Below are positions 1-7,742 of a DNA stretch of 33,569 nucleotides, in pieces. Positions within the stretch are counted from its first letter, which is position 1; every line of letters starts with the position of its first letter. Where the stretch lies: NCBI GenBank assembly GCA_003697125.1, contig RFGB01000257.1, positions 1 to 33,569 of the forward strand. The letters are read 5' to 3'. Source of the stretch: Alphaproteobacteria bacterium (GTDB lineage Bacteria; Pseudomonadota; Alphaproteobacteria; Rhodobacterales; Rhodobacteraceae). Under the pieces are notes generated by a model. That model ran no database searches and had not been told where the DNA came from. It saw only the letters and a program-made list of their open reading frames with translations. Position numbers and translations under genes: made by a program.

Positions 1-1102
1 GCGCCAGCCCGACCACCCGCACCGCATTGCCGATCAGCGCCGCCCGGGTATCGCCGCGCGCCAGCGCGGCCAGCGATGGCCACTGCCGAAGGATCCGGAT
101 CCCCACCGCCATGCACAGCCAGACCATCAGCAGCTCGGGCGCGCGATAGGCCGGGCCGAACACCAGCGCCACGATCTCGGTGCCCAGAAGCATCAGCGGA
201 ACGAACATCCCCGCCGCCAGGATCCCGATCGCCGCCAGCAGCGCCTGGGACCGCCGGGCGAAGTCCGGCCCCGAATCCTGGACCGCGGCCAGCCAGGGCA
301 GGCCCACGCCACGGATCGCCTCGCCCAGGAGCGTGGCCGGTGCCGAGACCAGCATCGCCCCCGCCGCATAGAGCGCCAGATCGCGCATGCCCGCCGCCGC
401 GCCCACCAGAAACCGGTCGCCCTGGGCCGTGGCCGCGATCACCAGGCCGCTCAGCATCAGCGGCCAGCCGAAATGCAGCGCGCGCCGCATGTGGGCGCGG
501 TCGAATGACAGCCCGTAGCGCCGTTCGGCCACCAGATGGCTGCCCAGCATCTGCCCCGCCGCCACGGCGATCACCCCGCCCAGCATGGCGTGATAGTCGC
601 CGATCGCCCAGGCCAGCGCGATCGCCACCGCCGCGCCCAGGGCATTGGCGCACAGGTTCACCCCCACATCGCGGCCATAGCGCATGTGCCGGTGCAGCCG
701 CTTGACGTCGAGATTGAGCGCGCCCCTCAGCAGCGGCACCACCGCCAGCGCGGCAAAGGCGGGCCTCGCCTCGGGAACCCCGAAGATGGCCGCCACCTGG
801 CCCGCCGAGACCAGCAGGATCGCCGCGATCACCATCCCCCGGATCAGAAGGATCGTCTGCAGCGTGTGCTGCAGCCGGCGATCCTCGCCATCGGGGGCCT
901 GGATCAGGAGCTTGTCCATGGCCAGATCCGATGCCTGTTCCAGCAGCAGCAGCGTCACCGCGAAGGTCGCCGCGATCCCGAAATCCTCGGGGCTGATCAG
1001 GCGCGCGACCATGAAGTTGCGGATCAGCGCCAGCAGATGGATGCCCGCCTGTCCGGCGAGGATCAGCAGGCCGCCCCGCAGCATTCTGCGCCGCGCATTC
1101 AT
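1..1102 (-). CDS. Polysaccharide flippase (Wzx/MATE-like), C-terminus cut by window edge
   Basis: Translating the minus strand from the ATG at 1102 gives an open frame that continues off the left edge, about 367 residues. The protein is strongly hydrophobic, with repeated membrane segments separated by short basic loops. The N-terminus (MNARRRMLRGG, then a hydrophobic stretch and RNFMVARLISPEDFG) is typical of the polysaccharide-transport arm of the MOP superfamily, which flips lipid-linked repeat units across the inner membrane. It lies 57 bp downstream of the sulfotransferase gene on the same strand, so the two probably share the promoter near 2165. A second in-frame ATG lies six codons in. 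The stop codon is not visible, so total length is unknown; family members are usually 420-500 residues. The family call is firm; the exact substrate cannot be read from sequence. Confidence 0.85.
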   Translation of the reverse strand, partial: MNARRRMLRGGLLILAGQAGIHLLALIRNFMVARLISPEDFGIAATFAVTLLLLEQASDLAMDKLLIQAPDGEDRRLQHTLQTILLIRGMVIAAILLVSAGQVAAIFGVPEARPAFAALAVVPLLRGALNLDVKRLHRHMRYGRDVGVNLCANALGAAVAIALAWAIGDYHAMLGGVIAVAAGQMLGSHLVAERRYGLSFDRAHMRRALHFGWPLMLSGLVIAATAQGDRFLVGAAAGMRDLALYAAGAMLVSAPATLLGEAIRGVGLPWLAAVQDSGPDFARRSQALLAAIGILAAGMFVPLMLLGTEIVALVFGPAYRAPELLMVWLCMAVGIRILRQWPSLAALARGDTRAALIGNAVRVVGLA

Positions 1103-1159
1103 GCCCGCCCCCCTGCCCGGCGGGGGCGGGGGCAGCGGGGCGGACAGGCGGGCCCGCGC

Positions 1160-2089
1160 TCACGCCGCAAGAAGATCGCTCAGCGGATGGTCGCCGCCAC
1201 TGGCGCGCAGCTGCTCCCATACCGTCTCGTCCGATGCATAGAGCCGCCTGATCCGCCGCACCAGCCCGGGCCCGGGTTCATGCTTGCGCAGCTCCTGGGC
1301 AAAACGGTTGGCCAGCCCGTTCAGTTCGAAGCGCGTCATCGGCCGCAGCAGCACGCCATGACGGTCGGCCATCCCATAGCGCACGCCCAGCGGTCCGGCA
1401 TGGGCCAGGCGATGGTAACCGCCCGTCCCGGTCGCCCGGCGCAGCAGGTCGCGCAGGAAGGTGCGTCCCTTCTCGGGCTTCTGTCCGCCGACATTGCGCG
1501 GCGCGGTGGTGGCGGCGACGGCGATGCCGAAGCGGGCCGATATGGCGGCCAGATCACGCTCCAGCGTCTCGACCGCATAGACATGGGGATCGATCCGCAG
1601 CCGCCCGCGCCGGTCGGTCAGGAAACTCAGCTGCGGTTCGTGATGGGCATCGAAGAAGGCATATTCGACCAGATCGACGAAACCTTCCAGCAGCGCCGGG
1701 ATGTCGCGCCCGGCGATGGCGCACAGCTCGTGATAGACATCCTCGGGGCAGATCACCCGATCGGCATTCCAGGGGTCCGCGATCTCGGCATAGGTCACGC
1801 GCAGCAATGTCTCGGGAATCGAGGAGAGGAAGCGGCGGACCGGATTGCGGAAGAAGGCCACCACGGGCCCGTGATGGGCATGGAACGGGCACAGCACCGA
1901 GCAGGCCAGCCGGTCTACCAGCTCGCTCGAGGCATTCTTCGAGATGCGCACCAGTCCCAGCCGCCCGTCGGACCGCCGCAGCAGCTGGCCGTGATGATGG
2001 GTCGTGGTCAGCGGCTGCCGGGGCCCGAAGTCGCGGCGCGGCGCCTGACCGATCCTGTGCAGGACGGGGGTGCGGCCTGCCTGGGTCAC
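1160..2089 (-). CDS. Sulfotransferase family protein
   Basis: This is a protein of about 309 residues with the two PAPS-binding signatures of carbohydrate sulfotransferases. A 5'-phosphosulfate-loop-like segment (RISKNASSEL, about residues 48-57) is followed by a 3'-phosphate-binding segment (FFRNPVRRFLSSI, about 79-91). I chose a GTG start at 2089 because GGGAGA sits six bases upstream; the frame is open to a TTG at 2107, and no suitable in-frame ATG was found. It would transfer sulfate from PAPS to a hydroxyl, here most likely on the exported polysaccharide or a lipid-linked precursor. It is first in a two-gene minus-strand unit with the flippase and diverges from the GMC oxidoreductase. 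Family assignment rests on the two motifs and should be checked with a profile search. No PAPS-synthesis gene is in the window. Confidence 0.7.
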   Translation of the reverse strand: MTQAGRTPVLHRIGQAPRRDFGPRQPLTTTHHHGQLLRRSDGRLGLVRISKNASSELVDRLACSVLCPFHAHHGPVVAFFRNPVRRFLSSIPETLLRVTYAEIADPWNADRVICPEDVYHELCAIAGRDIPALLEGFVDLVEYAFFDAHHEPQLSFLTDRRGRLRIDPHVYAVETLERDLAAISARFGIAVAATTAPRNVGGQKPEKGRTFLRDLLRRATGTGGYHRLAHAGPLGVRYGMADRHGVLLRPMTRFELNGLANRFAQELRKHEPGPGLVRRIRRLYASDETVWEQLRASGGDHPLSDLLAA

Positions 2090-2159
2090 GTGGCTTCTCC
2101 CATTCAACTCGTTCCCTGGTCGATCCCTTGCTGCCTTGCAGCATTACCCGTGCCCCCGC

Positions 2160-2201
2160 GGGAATTATAGACAATTCCGGACAGGGTTGTCAGTAATTCC
2201 C
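2160..2201. promoter_or_regulatory. Divergent overlapping promoters inside a 42-bp interrupted palindrome
   Basis: Arms 2160-2174 and 2187-2201 match as inverted repeats at 13 of 15 positions, around a 12-bp spacer. Read on the minus strand, CTGACA (2193-2188) and a perfect TATAAT (2169-2164) are 18 bp apart, upstream of the sulfotransferase. Read on the plus strand, TAGACA (2168-2173) and AGTAAT (2192-2197) are also 18 bp apart, upstream of the GMC gene. It is the only AT-rich patch in the intergenic region. The arrangement implies mutually exclusive or jointly controlled transcription. Promoter activity is inferred from sequence only. Confidence 0.55.
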
Positions 2202-2266
2202 TGCCGCACCGATCCCGCCGACCATGGCCGGGGCTTGCAGGATGCGGAAGGCGGGGAACGGACGGC

Positions 2267-3928
2267 ATGGCCGCGACGACAGGGAGCGCGATCGCCTGCG
2301 ACATCGCCGTGATCGGGGCGGGACTCGCGGGGGGGCTGGTGGCGGCGGATCTGGCACGGGCCGGCCTGTCGGTGACGCTGGTCGAATCCGGCCCCCCCCA
2401 GCCACCGCCGCCCCGGCCAAGCGGCCGGCTGGCGCGGCTCGGTGCCATCTTGGCCGATCCGCGTGCGGCCATCGCGCCTGGGCGCTGGCCCGAGATGCTG
2501 CTGGTGGAGGATCCCGCCCGCCCCGGCCGCGTCCGCGCCCTGCCGCCGGTCCTGGGTCACGGGCCGGGCGGTTCGGCCACCCTCTACGGCGCGGCGCTGA
2601 CCCGTCTGCGCCGCTGCGACATCGAGGCGGATTACCGGCCCCGCGATCAGGACGCGGCCGGGGCGGTGCTGCCCAATGCCTGGCCGATCGGGTTCGACGA
2701 GCTGCGCGTCTGGTATGACCGCGCCGAGGCGGTCCTGGGCCTGGTGGGACAGCGCGATCCCGGCGACCCAGATCCCGCACCGCCCCTGCCCGCCGCGCCG
2801 CCCGTCTGCCCCCGCGACGCCAATCTGGCGGGGGATCTGGCGGCGCGGGGTTGCGCCCCCTTCCGGTTGCCCGTGGGCATCGCCTATCGCCCGGGCTGCA
2901 CCGAATGCCAGGGGCATGCCTGCCCCCGGGGCTGCAAGGCCGACAGCCTGGTGCGGGCCCTGCGCCCTGCGCTGGCGACGGGACGGGTGCGCATGCTGTG
3001 CGCACTGACCGCTCGGCGCATTGCGCGGCGCGACGGCATGCTGGTGGTCGAAGCCGTCGATGCGGCCGGCCAGGTGGCCGAGCTGGCGGCGCGCCGGGTG
3101 GTTCTGGCCGCGGGCGCCCTCAACACGCCGCGCATCCTGATGCGCTCCGGCGGACTGTGGGGCCGGGCGGACCCGCCCGGCCTGCTGGGCGCGGGGCTGA
3201 TGTTCCACATCAGCGACATCCTTGCCGTCTTCGACCGCCGCGACGGGGAAATCTGGGGGCCGCGCAAGACCATCTGCCTGCGTGACTTCTACCGGCATGG
3301 AGGGGAACCGCTTGGCGAGGTGCAGTCGCTGGGCCTCGATGTCACACCGGGCCAGATCGCGGCCTATCTGGCCGAGGAGGCCGCCGCGCTCGGCCTCGGC
3401 CGCATCCGTCCGCTGGTCATGCTGGCCACCCGCGCCCCGGCGATGATCGCCGCGCGGCTGTTCGCGCGGGCCCATCTTCTGGCCACCATTCTCGAGGATC
3501 TGCCGCTTGCCGCGAACCGGGTGCTGCCCGATCCGCCCGGGCCGCCACCGGCCGGGCCCGATCCGATCCGGCTGCGCTATGGCGTCACGGCGGACGTGGC
3601 GCGCCGCGCCGCGGTGATGCGCCGGCTGGTGCGCGCGGCCTTCGCCCCGAACCGGGTTCGTTTCCTGTCGCGGCCCGGGCGGCCGAACTGGGGCCATCCC
3701 ATGGGCACCTGCCGGATGGGCGGCAGCCCCGGGGATTCGGTCTGTGACCCGGCAGGGCGGCTGTGGGGGGCGCCCGATATCCGCATCGCCGACGCCTCCG
3801 TGCTGCCATCGTCGGGAGGCACCAACCCCTCGCTGACCATCGCCGCACTGGCCCTGCGGCTGGCGGCCGATCTTGCGGCCGAGCTGGGCGGGCAGACCCT
3901 CAGCGGGCCAGCCCAAGCTTCCGCCTGA
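2267..3928 (+). CDS. GMC-family FAD-dependent oxidoreductase
   Basis: This 553-residue protein has an N-terminal FAD-binding Rossmann motif (GAGLAG, residues 17-22, ending in acidic VESG). The C-terminal GMC catalytic block contains GHPMGTCRMG (His477) and SGGTNPSLTI (Asn520), the usual His/Asn pair that oxidises an alcohol. A four-cysteine cluster (Cys211, 214, 219, 223; C-x2-C-x4-C-x3-C) resembles that in the gluconate/sorbitol-dehydrogenase branch. There is no signal peptide. In that branch the large subunit is exported with a Tat-signal partner, and a Tat-signal microprotein is encoded nearby at 4658-4861 on the other strand. The start has GGGGAA upstream. The gene converges with, and overlaps by 29 bp, the SDR gene. 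The substrate is unknown; an alcohol or sugar in the polysaccharide pathway is inferred from context. Confidence 0.85.
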   Translation: MAATTGSAIACDIAVIGAGLAGGLVAADLARAGLSVTLVESGPPQPPPPRPSGRLARLGAILADPRAAIAPGRWPEMLLVEDPARPGRVRALPPVLGHGPGGSATLYGAALTRLRRCDIEADYRPRDQDAAGAVLPNAWPIGFDELRVWYDRAEAVLGLVGQRDPGDPDPAPPLPAAPPVCPRDANLAGDLAARGCAPFRLPVGIAYRPGCTECQGHACPRGCKADSLVRALRPALATGRVRMLCALTARRIARRDGMLVVEAVDAAGQVAELAARRVVLAAGALNTPRILMRSGGLWGRADPPGLLGAGLMFHISDILAVFDRRDGEIWGPRKTICLRDFYRHGGEPLGEVQSLGLDVTPGQIAAYLAEEAAALGLGRIRPLVMLATRAPAMIAARLFARAHLLATILEDLPLAANRVLPDPPGPPPAGPDPIRLRYGVTADVARRAAVMRRLVRAAFAPNRVRFLSRPGRPNWGHPMGTCRMGGSPGDSVCDPAGRLWGAPDIRIADASVLPSSGGTNPSLTIAALALRLAADLAAELGGQTLSGPAQASA

Positions 3929-4661
3929 TCAGCGCGCGCAGACCCTCGCCGGGATGCAGCTCGCGCCCCTCCTGGAAGAAGCGTCCCGAGGGCCCGCCCG
4001 GGGGCAGGTCGATCAGCGCGCGGACATGGGGGCAGACCGCCTCGGGCGGGTGGCCGTGGCCGCTCATCGCGGTCAGCGTGGCGCCGGGGCTGATCTCGTT
4101 GATCAGCACGTTGGGAAAGCGGGTGCGGTCGATCTCGGCCGCGATGCCCTTCACCAGCGCGTGCAGCGCCCCCTTCGAGGCCGAGTAGGCCACCGATCCG
4201 GGAAGCGGGTTCATGTCGGCCAGCGAGCCCATGACGATGATCCGGCCGCAATTGCGTTCCAGCATCCCGGGCAGCACCGGGCGGATCAGGTTCGCCACGC
4301 CCTCGATGTTGATGCGCATGGTCGCCGCGAAATCCCTGGCCGGAAGATCCAGGAAACGGGCTTTCGGATGGATGGCGGCATTGGCGATGGCGATGTCGAC
4401 GGGCCCCAGCTCGGCCTCGGCCCTCGCCAGCGCCTCGGCGGTGGCCTCGGGGTCGGCGACATCGGCCACAAGGCACAGCATGTCCCCATGGCCCGCGGCC
4501 GTCTCGCGCAGTCTGGCCGCATTGCGCCCCAGGATCGCGACGGGATGTCCGCGCGCGGCCAGATCCCGCGCGACCGCCCGCCCGATTCCGGCGCCCCCGC
4601 CCGAGAGGACGACGACGCGGGGCGTGCGTGGCGGTGATGTCTCGAAACCGGCCAGGTTCAT
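3900..4661 (-). CDS. Short-chain dehydrogenase/reductase
   Basis: This 253-residue classical SDR has a cofactor motif GGGAGIG (residues 21-27), an NAA motif (about 94-96) and the catalytic Ser146, Tyr159 and Lys163 (YSASK). It should carry out an NAD(P)-dependent alcohol/ketone interconversion. The ATG at 4661 overlaps the stop of the upstream Tat-signal microprotein as ATGA, which implies translational coupling; a longer reading to 4727 would only add non-conserved sequence. No clear Shine-Dalgarno precedes this start, consistent with coupling. It is the last gene of the manC - microprotein - SDR unit, and its 3' end overlaps the convergent GMC gene by 29 bp. The substrate cannot be deduced. 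Confidence 0.85.
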   Translation of the reverse strand: MNLAGFETSPPRTPRVVVLSGGGAGIGRAVARDLAARGHPVAILGRNAARLRETAAGHGDMLCLVADVADPEATAEALARAEAELGPVDIAIANAAIHPKARFLDLPARDFAATMRINIEGVANLIRPVLPGMLERNCGRIIVMGSLADMNPLPGSVAYSASKGALHALVKGIAAEIDRTRFPNVLINEISPGATLTAMSGHGHPPEAVCPHVRALIDLPPGGPSGRFFQEGRELHPGEGLRALIRRKLGLAR

Positions 4662-4861
4662 GATGCGGGGGATCTTGCGGCGACATCGAAGCGCAGGGTC
4701 GGCGGCGGGCGGGTGGCGCCGGCCCATGCGGGGGGCTGGCCGAGGATGGCGCCGCCCAGCGGCAGCGCCCCGGCCAGGCGCAGCAGGTCGCGCCGGCTGA
4801 TGCCTTCGGGATCCGGCGTCCCGGCGGCGGGGGCGGGATCAGTCGGTCGAGCTTCGGGCAT
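4658..4861 (-). CDS. 67-residue Tat-signal microprotein
   Basis: The peptide has a textbook twin-arginine signal: SRRDLLRLAG (about residues 22-31), a hydrophobic core, and an AWA|G-like cleavage site near residue 48, leaving only about 20 mature residues rich in Pro and Arg. The start at 4861 has GAGGA about five bases upstream and lies inside the end of manC (23-bp overlap). The stop overlaps the SDR start as ATGA. These junctions argue for a real, translated gene. In the gluconate/sorbitol dehydrogenase family a small Tat subunit carries the signal-less GMC subunit across the membrane; here almost only the signal is left. It could be a minimal export partner for the neighbouring SDR or GMC protein, or the remnant of a larger Tat protein. 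The function is not established. Confidence 0.6.
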   Translation of the reverse strand: MPEARPTDPAPAAGTPDPEGISRRDLLRLAGALPLGGAILGQPPAWAGATRPPPTLRFDVAARSPAS

Positions 4862-6257
4862 AGATGTCCTCGTAGCGGATGATGTCGTCCTCGCCCAGAT
4901 AGCTGCCGGTCTGGACCTCGATGAGATACATGTCGACCTTGCCCGGGTTTTCCAGCCGGTGCCGGGCCCCGAGGGGGATGTAGACGGACTGGTTTTCGGT
5001 CACCAGCCGCACATCCTCGCCCACCGTCACCCGCGCCGTGCCGGCGACCACCACCCAGTGTTCGGCCCGGTGCATGTGGGACTGCAGGCTCAGCACCCCG
5101 CCCGGGCGGACCATGATGCGCTTCACCTGGAAACGCCCGTCAAGGCACAGCGTCTCGTACCAGCCCCAGGGGCGGTGAAAGCGCGGAAAGGCCTCGGCCT
5201 GGGCCACGCCCGCGGCCTTCAGCGCGGCCACCGCCTCGCGCACCTTCTGCGACTGCCCGATATCGGCCACCAGGACCGCATCGCGCATCGCCACCGCGAC
5301 GATGTTGCTGAGCCCGAGGCCGACGAGGTGGAGATTGCCCTCCTCCGAGCGCAGCAGGCTGTCGCGGCAGCCGATGGCGGTGACCGGCCCGGTGGTGGCC
5401 ACCCCGTCATCGTCGCGCGGCAGCGCCGCCCACAGCGCCGCCCAGGATCCCAGATCCGACCATCCCCCCGAGAAGGGCATCACCGAGAGGTTCTGCGCCT
5501 TCTCCATCACCGCATAGTCGATCGAGATGTCCTGGGCCCGGCGATAGGGTTCGGCGGCAAGGCGGAAGAAGGACAGGTCGCGCGCCCCCCCGGCCAGCGC
5601 CGCCTCGCATGGTTCGACCAGATGCGGGGCATGGGCATCGAAGGCGGCAAGGATGTCGCGCACCCGGAACAGGAAGATGCCGGCATTCCACAGATGCCGC
5701 CCGTCGGCCAGCATCGCGGCGGCGCGGGCCTCGTCGGGCTTCTCGACGAAGCGGACCAGCGGCTGCAGCCCCTCCGCGGCCGGGCCGGGCAGCTCCAGCC
5801 AGCCATAGCCCGTCTCGGGCCGGTCGGGGGTGATGCCGAAGGTGACCAGCCGCCCCGCCCGCGCCCCGTCCACCGCCGCCATCACCGCGGCACGGAAGGC
5901 GGCCTCGTCGGCGATGACATGATCCGATGGGGCGACGAGCATCAGCGCATCGGGATCGGCGCGCAGCGCCAGCGCCGCGACCAGGATCGCGGGGGCGGTG
6001 TTGCGCGCCTGGGGCTCGATCAGGATCCGTGCATCGCCCAGCCCCGCCGCGGCGGCCTGGTCGGTGACCAGGAAGCGGAAATCGGCATTGGTCAGGATCA
6101 GGGGGGCATCGAAGCCTTCGGCGGCGAAGCGCCGCAGCGTCGCCTGGAACAGGCTCTCGCGCCCGATCAGTGCCGAGAACTGCTTGGGAAAGGACTTGCG
6201 CGAGGATGGCCACAGCCGCGTGCCCGAACCTCCGCACAGGATGACCGGTGTGATCAT
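4839..6257 (-). CDS. manC: Mannose-1-phosphate guanylyltransferase / mannose-6-phosphate isomerase
   Basis: This 472-residue bifunctional enzyme has an N-terminal nucleotidyltransferase domain with the pyrophosphorylase signature GGSGTRLWP (residues 9-17) and FPKQF (about 23-27). A C-terminal type II phosphomannose-isomerase cupin follows (PWGWYETL, then MVRPGGVLSLQSHMHRAEHW). The length fits the ManC/CpsB/XanB family. It makes GDP-mannose from mannose-1-phosphate and GTP, and may also interconvert fructose-6-P and mannose-6-P. I took the ATG at 6257 because GGAGGAGG lies six bases upstream; upstream codons to 6407 are not conserved. It diverges from the GDP-mannose dehydrogenase-type gene that would use its product, across a 213-bp gap with an inverted repeat. 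No phosphomannomutase is in the window. Confidence 0.93.
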   Translation of the reverse strand: MITPVILCGGSGTRLWPSSRKSFPKQFSALIGRESLFQATLRRFAAEGFDAPLILTNADFRFLVTDQAAAAGLGDARILIEPQARNTAPAILVAALALRADPDALMLVAPSDHVIADEAAFRAAVMAAVDGARAGRLVTFGITPDRPETGYGWLELPGPAAEGLQPLVRFVEKPDEARAAAMLADGRHLWNAGIFLFRVRDILAAFDAHAPHLVEPCEAALAGGARDLSFFRLAAEPYRRAQDISIDYAVMEKAQNLSVMPFSGGWSDLGSWAALWAALPRDDDGVATTGPVTAIGCRDSLLRSEEGNLHLVGLGLSNIVAVAMRDAVLVADIGQSQKVREAVAALKAAGVAQAEAFPRFHRPWGWYETLCLDGRFQVKRIMVRPGGVLSLQSHMHRAEHWVVVAGTARVTVGEDVRLVTENQSVYIPLGARHRLENPGKVDMYLIEVQTGSYLGEDDIIRYEDIYARSSTD

Positions 6258-6293
6258 GGCTGTCCTCCTCCCTCGCTTGCCGGGGATTGCGCG

Positions 6294-6348
6294 ATTTCCG
6301 CCACAAACCCCACATAGCAGGGACGTGGCACGGAGAGGCGGCGGAAAT
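6294..6348. promoter_or_regulatory. Inverted repeat with TTCCGCCACAAACCC motif between manC and the GDP-mannose dehydrogenase gene
   Basis: Perfect 9-bp inverted arms, ATTTCCGCC (6294-6302) and GGCGGAAAT (6340-6348), flank a 37-bp spacer in the divergent intergenic region. The left arm overlaps TTCCGCCACAAACCC (6296-6310), which recurs with one substitution at 16959-16973 and more loosely at 29271. Position and recurrence suggest a regulator site for the polysaccharide genes. The binding protein is unknown. Confidence 0.4.
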
Positions 6349-6470
6349 GCGGCGCCGCCGCCCGCGGCCGCCCGTCCGGTATGCCACCGGATGGCGCGGG
6401 AAGCCATGTTCTGTTAGGGCCGCGTGGGCAGGGTCGGACCGGCCGGCATGCGCGACTGGGGGACAGCGGG

Positions 6471-7742
6471 ATGAAGGTGGCGATACTGGGTCTGGGCTAT
6501 GTCGGGTTCACGGCGGCCTGCTGCATCGCGTCCGAGGGTCACGAGGTGATCGGAATCGACGTCTCGGCCCGGAAGGTGCGGATGATCCGCGAAGGCCGCG
6601 CCCCGATCGTGGAGCCCCGGGTTCAGGAGCTGCTGGAGGCCGGGCTGGCCGGCGGGCTGATCCGCGCCGATACCGCGATCGGCAGCCATCTCGACGATTG
6701 CGATCTGGCCATCGTCTGCGTCGGAACCCCCTCGGCGCCGGACGGATCGCACAACATGGGCTTCATCGCCGATGTCTCGCGCCAGATCGCCGAGGCGCTG
6801 CGCAGGGGCGGGCGTGCCGCGCCGCTGACCGTCGCCTACCGCTCGACCATCCGGCCCGGCACCACCGAGGGGCTGATCGCGCCGATCTTCCGCGCCGCGC
6901 TGGGGGATGCGGCCGACCGCCTGGTGCGGCTGGTCTACAATCCCGAATTCCTGCGCGAGGGTTCGGCGGTGGAGGATTATTTCGCGCCCCCCAAGATCGT
7001 GATCGGCACCGCCGACGGGCAGCCCGACCCGGTGATGGCGCGGCTGAATGCCGGGCTGCGCGCGCCGGTCTTCGTCACCGGCTATCGCGAGGCGGAGATC
7101 ACCAAGTTCATCGACAATTCCTGGCATGCGGTGAAGGTCGCCTTCGCCAACGAGATCGGGCGTGTCTGCCTCGCCCTCGGCATCTCGGCCGGCAAGGTGC
7201 ACGAGATCTTCGTCTCGGACACCAAGCTCAACATCTCGCCAGCCTATCTGCGCCCCGGCAGCGCCTTCGGCGGGTCCTGCCTGCCGAAGGATGTGCGCGC
7301 GCTGCAATACATCGCCGCCGATTCCGGGGCGGCCACCCCGCTGGTGGACAGCCTGCTGCGGTCCAACGAGGCGCACAAGCACCGGCTGTTCGAATATGCC
7401 GCCGAGGGCCTCGCCCCCGGCGCCCGCATCCTGCTGGCCGGGCTGGCCTTCAAGGCGGGCACCGACGACCTGCGCGAAAGCCCCAATGTCGATCTGGCGC
7501 GCAAGCTGCTGAACGCGGGCTTCGACCTGCGCATCTTCGATCCCGGGATCGACGCCGAGAAGCTGGTCGGCGCCAATCTCGGCTATGCCTATTCGCATCT
7601 GCCGATGCTGGAGGCGCTGCTGGTCGACCGCGCCGCGGCCGAGGCCGGCCCCTGGGAGCGGGTGATCGGGGCCAACGCCACCGTCGCCCTGCTCGACCTG
7701 CCGCCGGGAACCGACCGGCGCGATCTTCACCCCCTGCCATGA
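6471..7742 (+). CDS. Nucleotide-sugar dehydrogenase, GDP-mannose 6-dehydrogenase type
   Basis: This 423-residue member of the UDP-glucose/GDP-mannose dehydrogenase family has NAD-binding GLGYVG (residues 7-12), NPEFLREG (about 157-164) and the catalytic Cys270 in GGSCLPKD. The stretch TKLNISPAYLRPGSAFGGSC is closer to AlgD (GDP-mannose 6-dehydrogenase) than to UDP-glucose dehydrogenases, which have KFLHPGPGYGGSCFPKD as in the second family member at 19327. It would oxidise GDP-mannose twice to GDP-mannuronate. It sits divergently beside manC, the GDP-mannose source. Its stop overlaps the next gene's start as ATGA. The frame is open to 6381, but ATG 6471 begins the Rossmann fold directly. Specificity is inferred; UDP-linked substrates remain possible. 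Confidence 0.82.
   Translation: MKVAILGLGYVGFTAACCIASEGHEVIGIDVSARKVRMIREGRAPIVEPRVQELLEAGLAGGLIRADTAIGSHLDDCDLAIVCVGTPSAPDGSHNMGFIADVSRQIAEALRRGGRAAPLTVAYRSTIRPGTTEGLIAPIFRAALGDAADRLVRLVYNPEFLREGSAVEDYFAPPKIVIGTADGQPDPVMARLNAGLRAPVFVTGYREAEITKFIDNSWHAVKVAFANEIGRVCLALGISAGKVHEIFVSDTKLNISPAYLRPGSAFGGSCLPKDVRALQYIAADSGAATPLVDSLLRSNEAHKHRLFEYAAEGLAPGARILLAGLAFKAGTDDLRESPNVDLARKLLNAGFDLRIFDPGIDAEKLVGANLGYAYSHLPMLEALLVDRAAAEAGPWERVIGANATVALLDLPPGTDRRDLHPLP

Noticed and set aside
536-2170. Long plus-strand open frame opposite the flippase and sulfotransferase genes
   Set aside because: Its product is Arg/Gln/His/Pro-rich with no recognisable motif and is antisense to clearly conserved proteins. 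Such frames are common in DNA of this GC content.
2165-3916. Minus-strand frame of 583 codons opposite the first GMC gene
   Set aside because: Its composition (Arg, Gln, Gly, Pro) is that of an antisense frame of a GC-rich gene. The plus strand carries FAD-binding and catalytic GMC motifs.
6287-7738. Upstream extension of the GT4 frame through the dehydrogenase gene
   Set aside because: It runs out of frame through a well-conserved dehydrogenase. The ATGA junction at 7739 gives a natural start.
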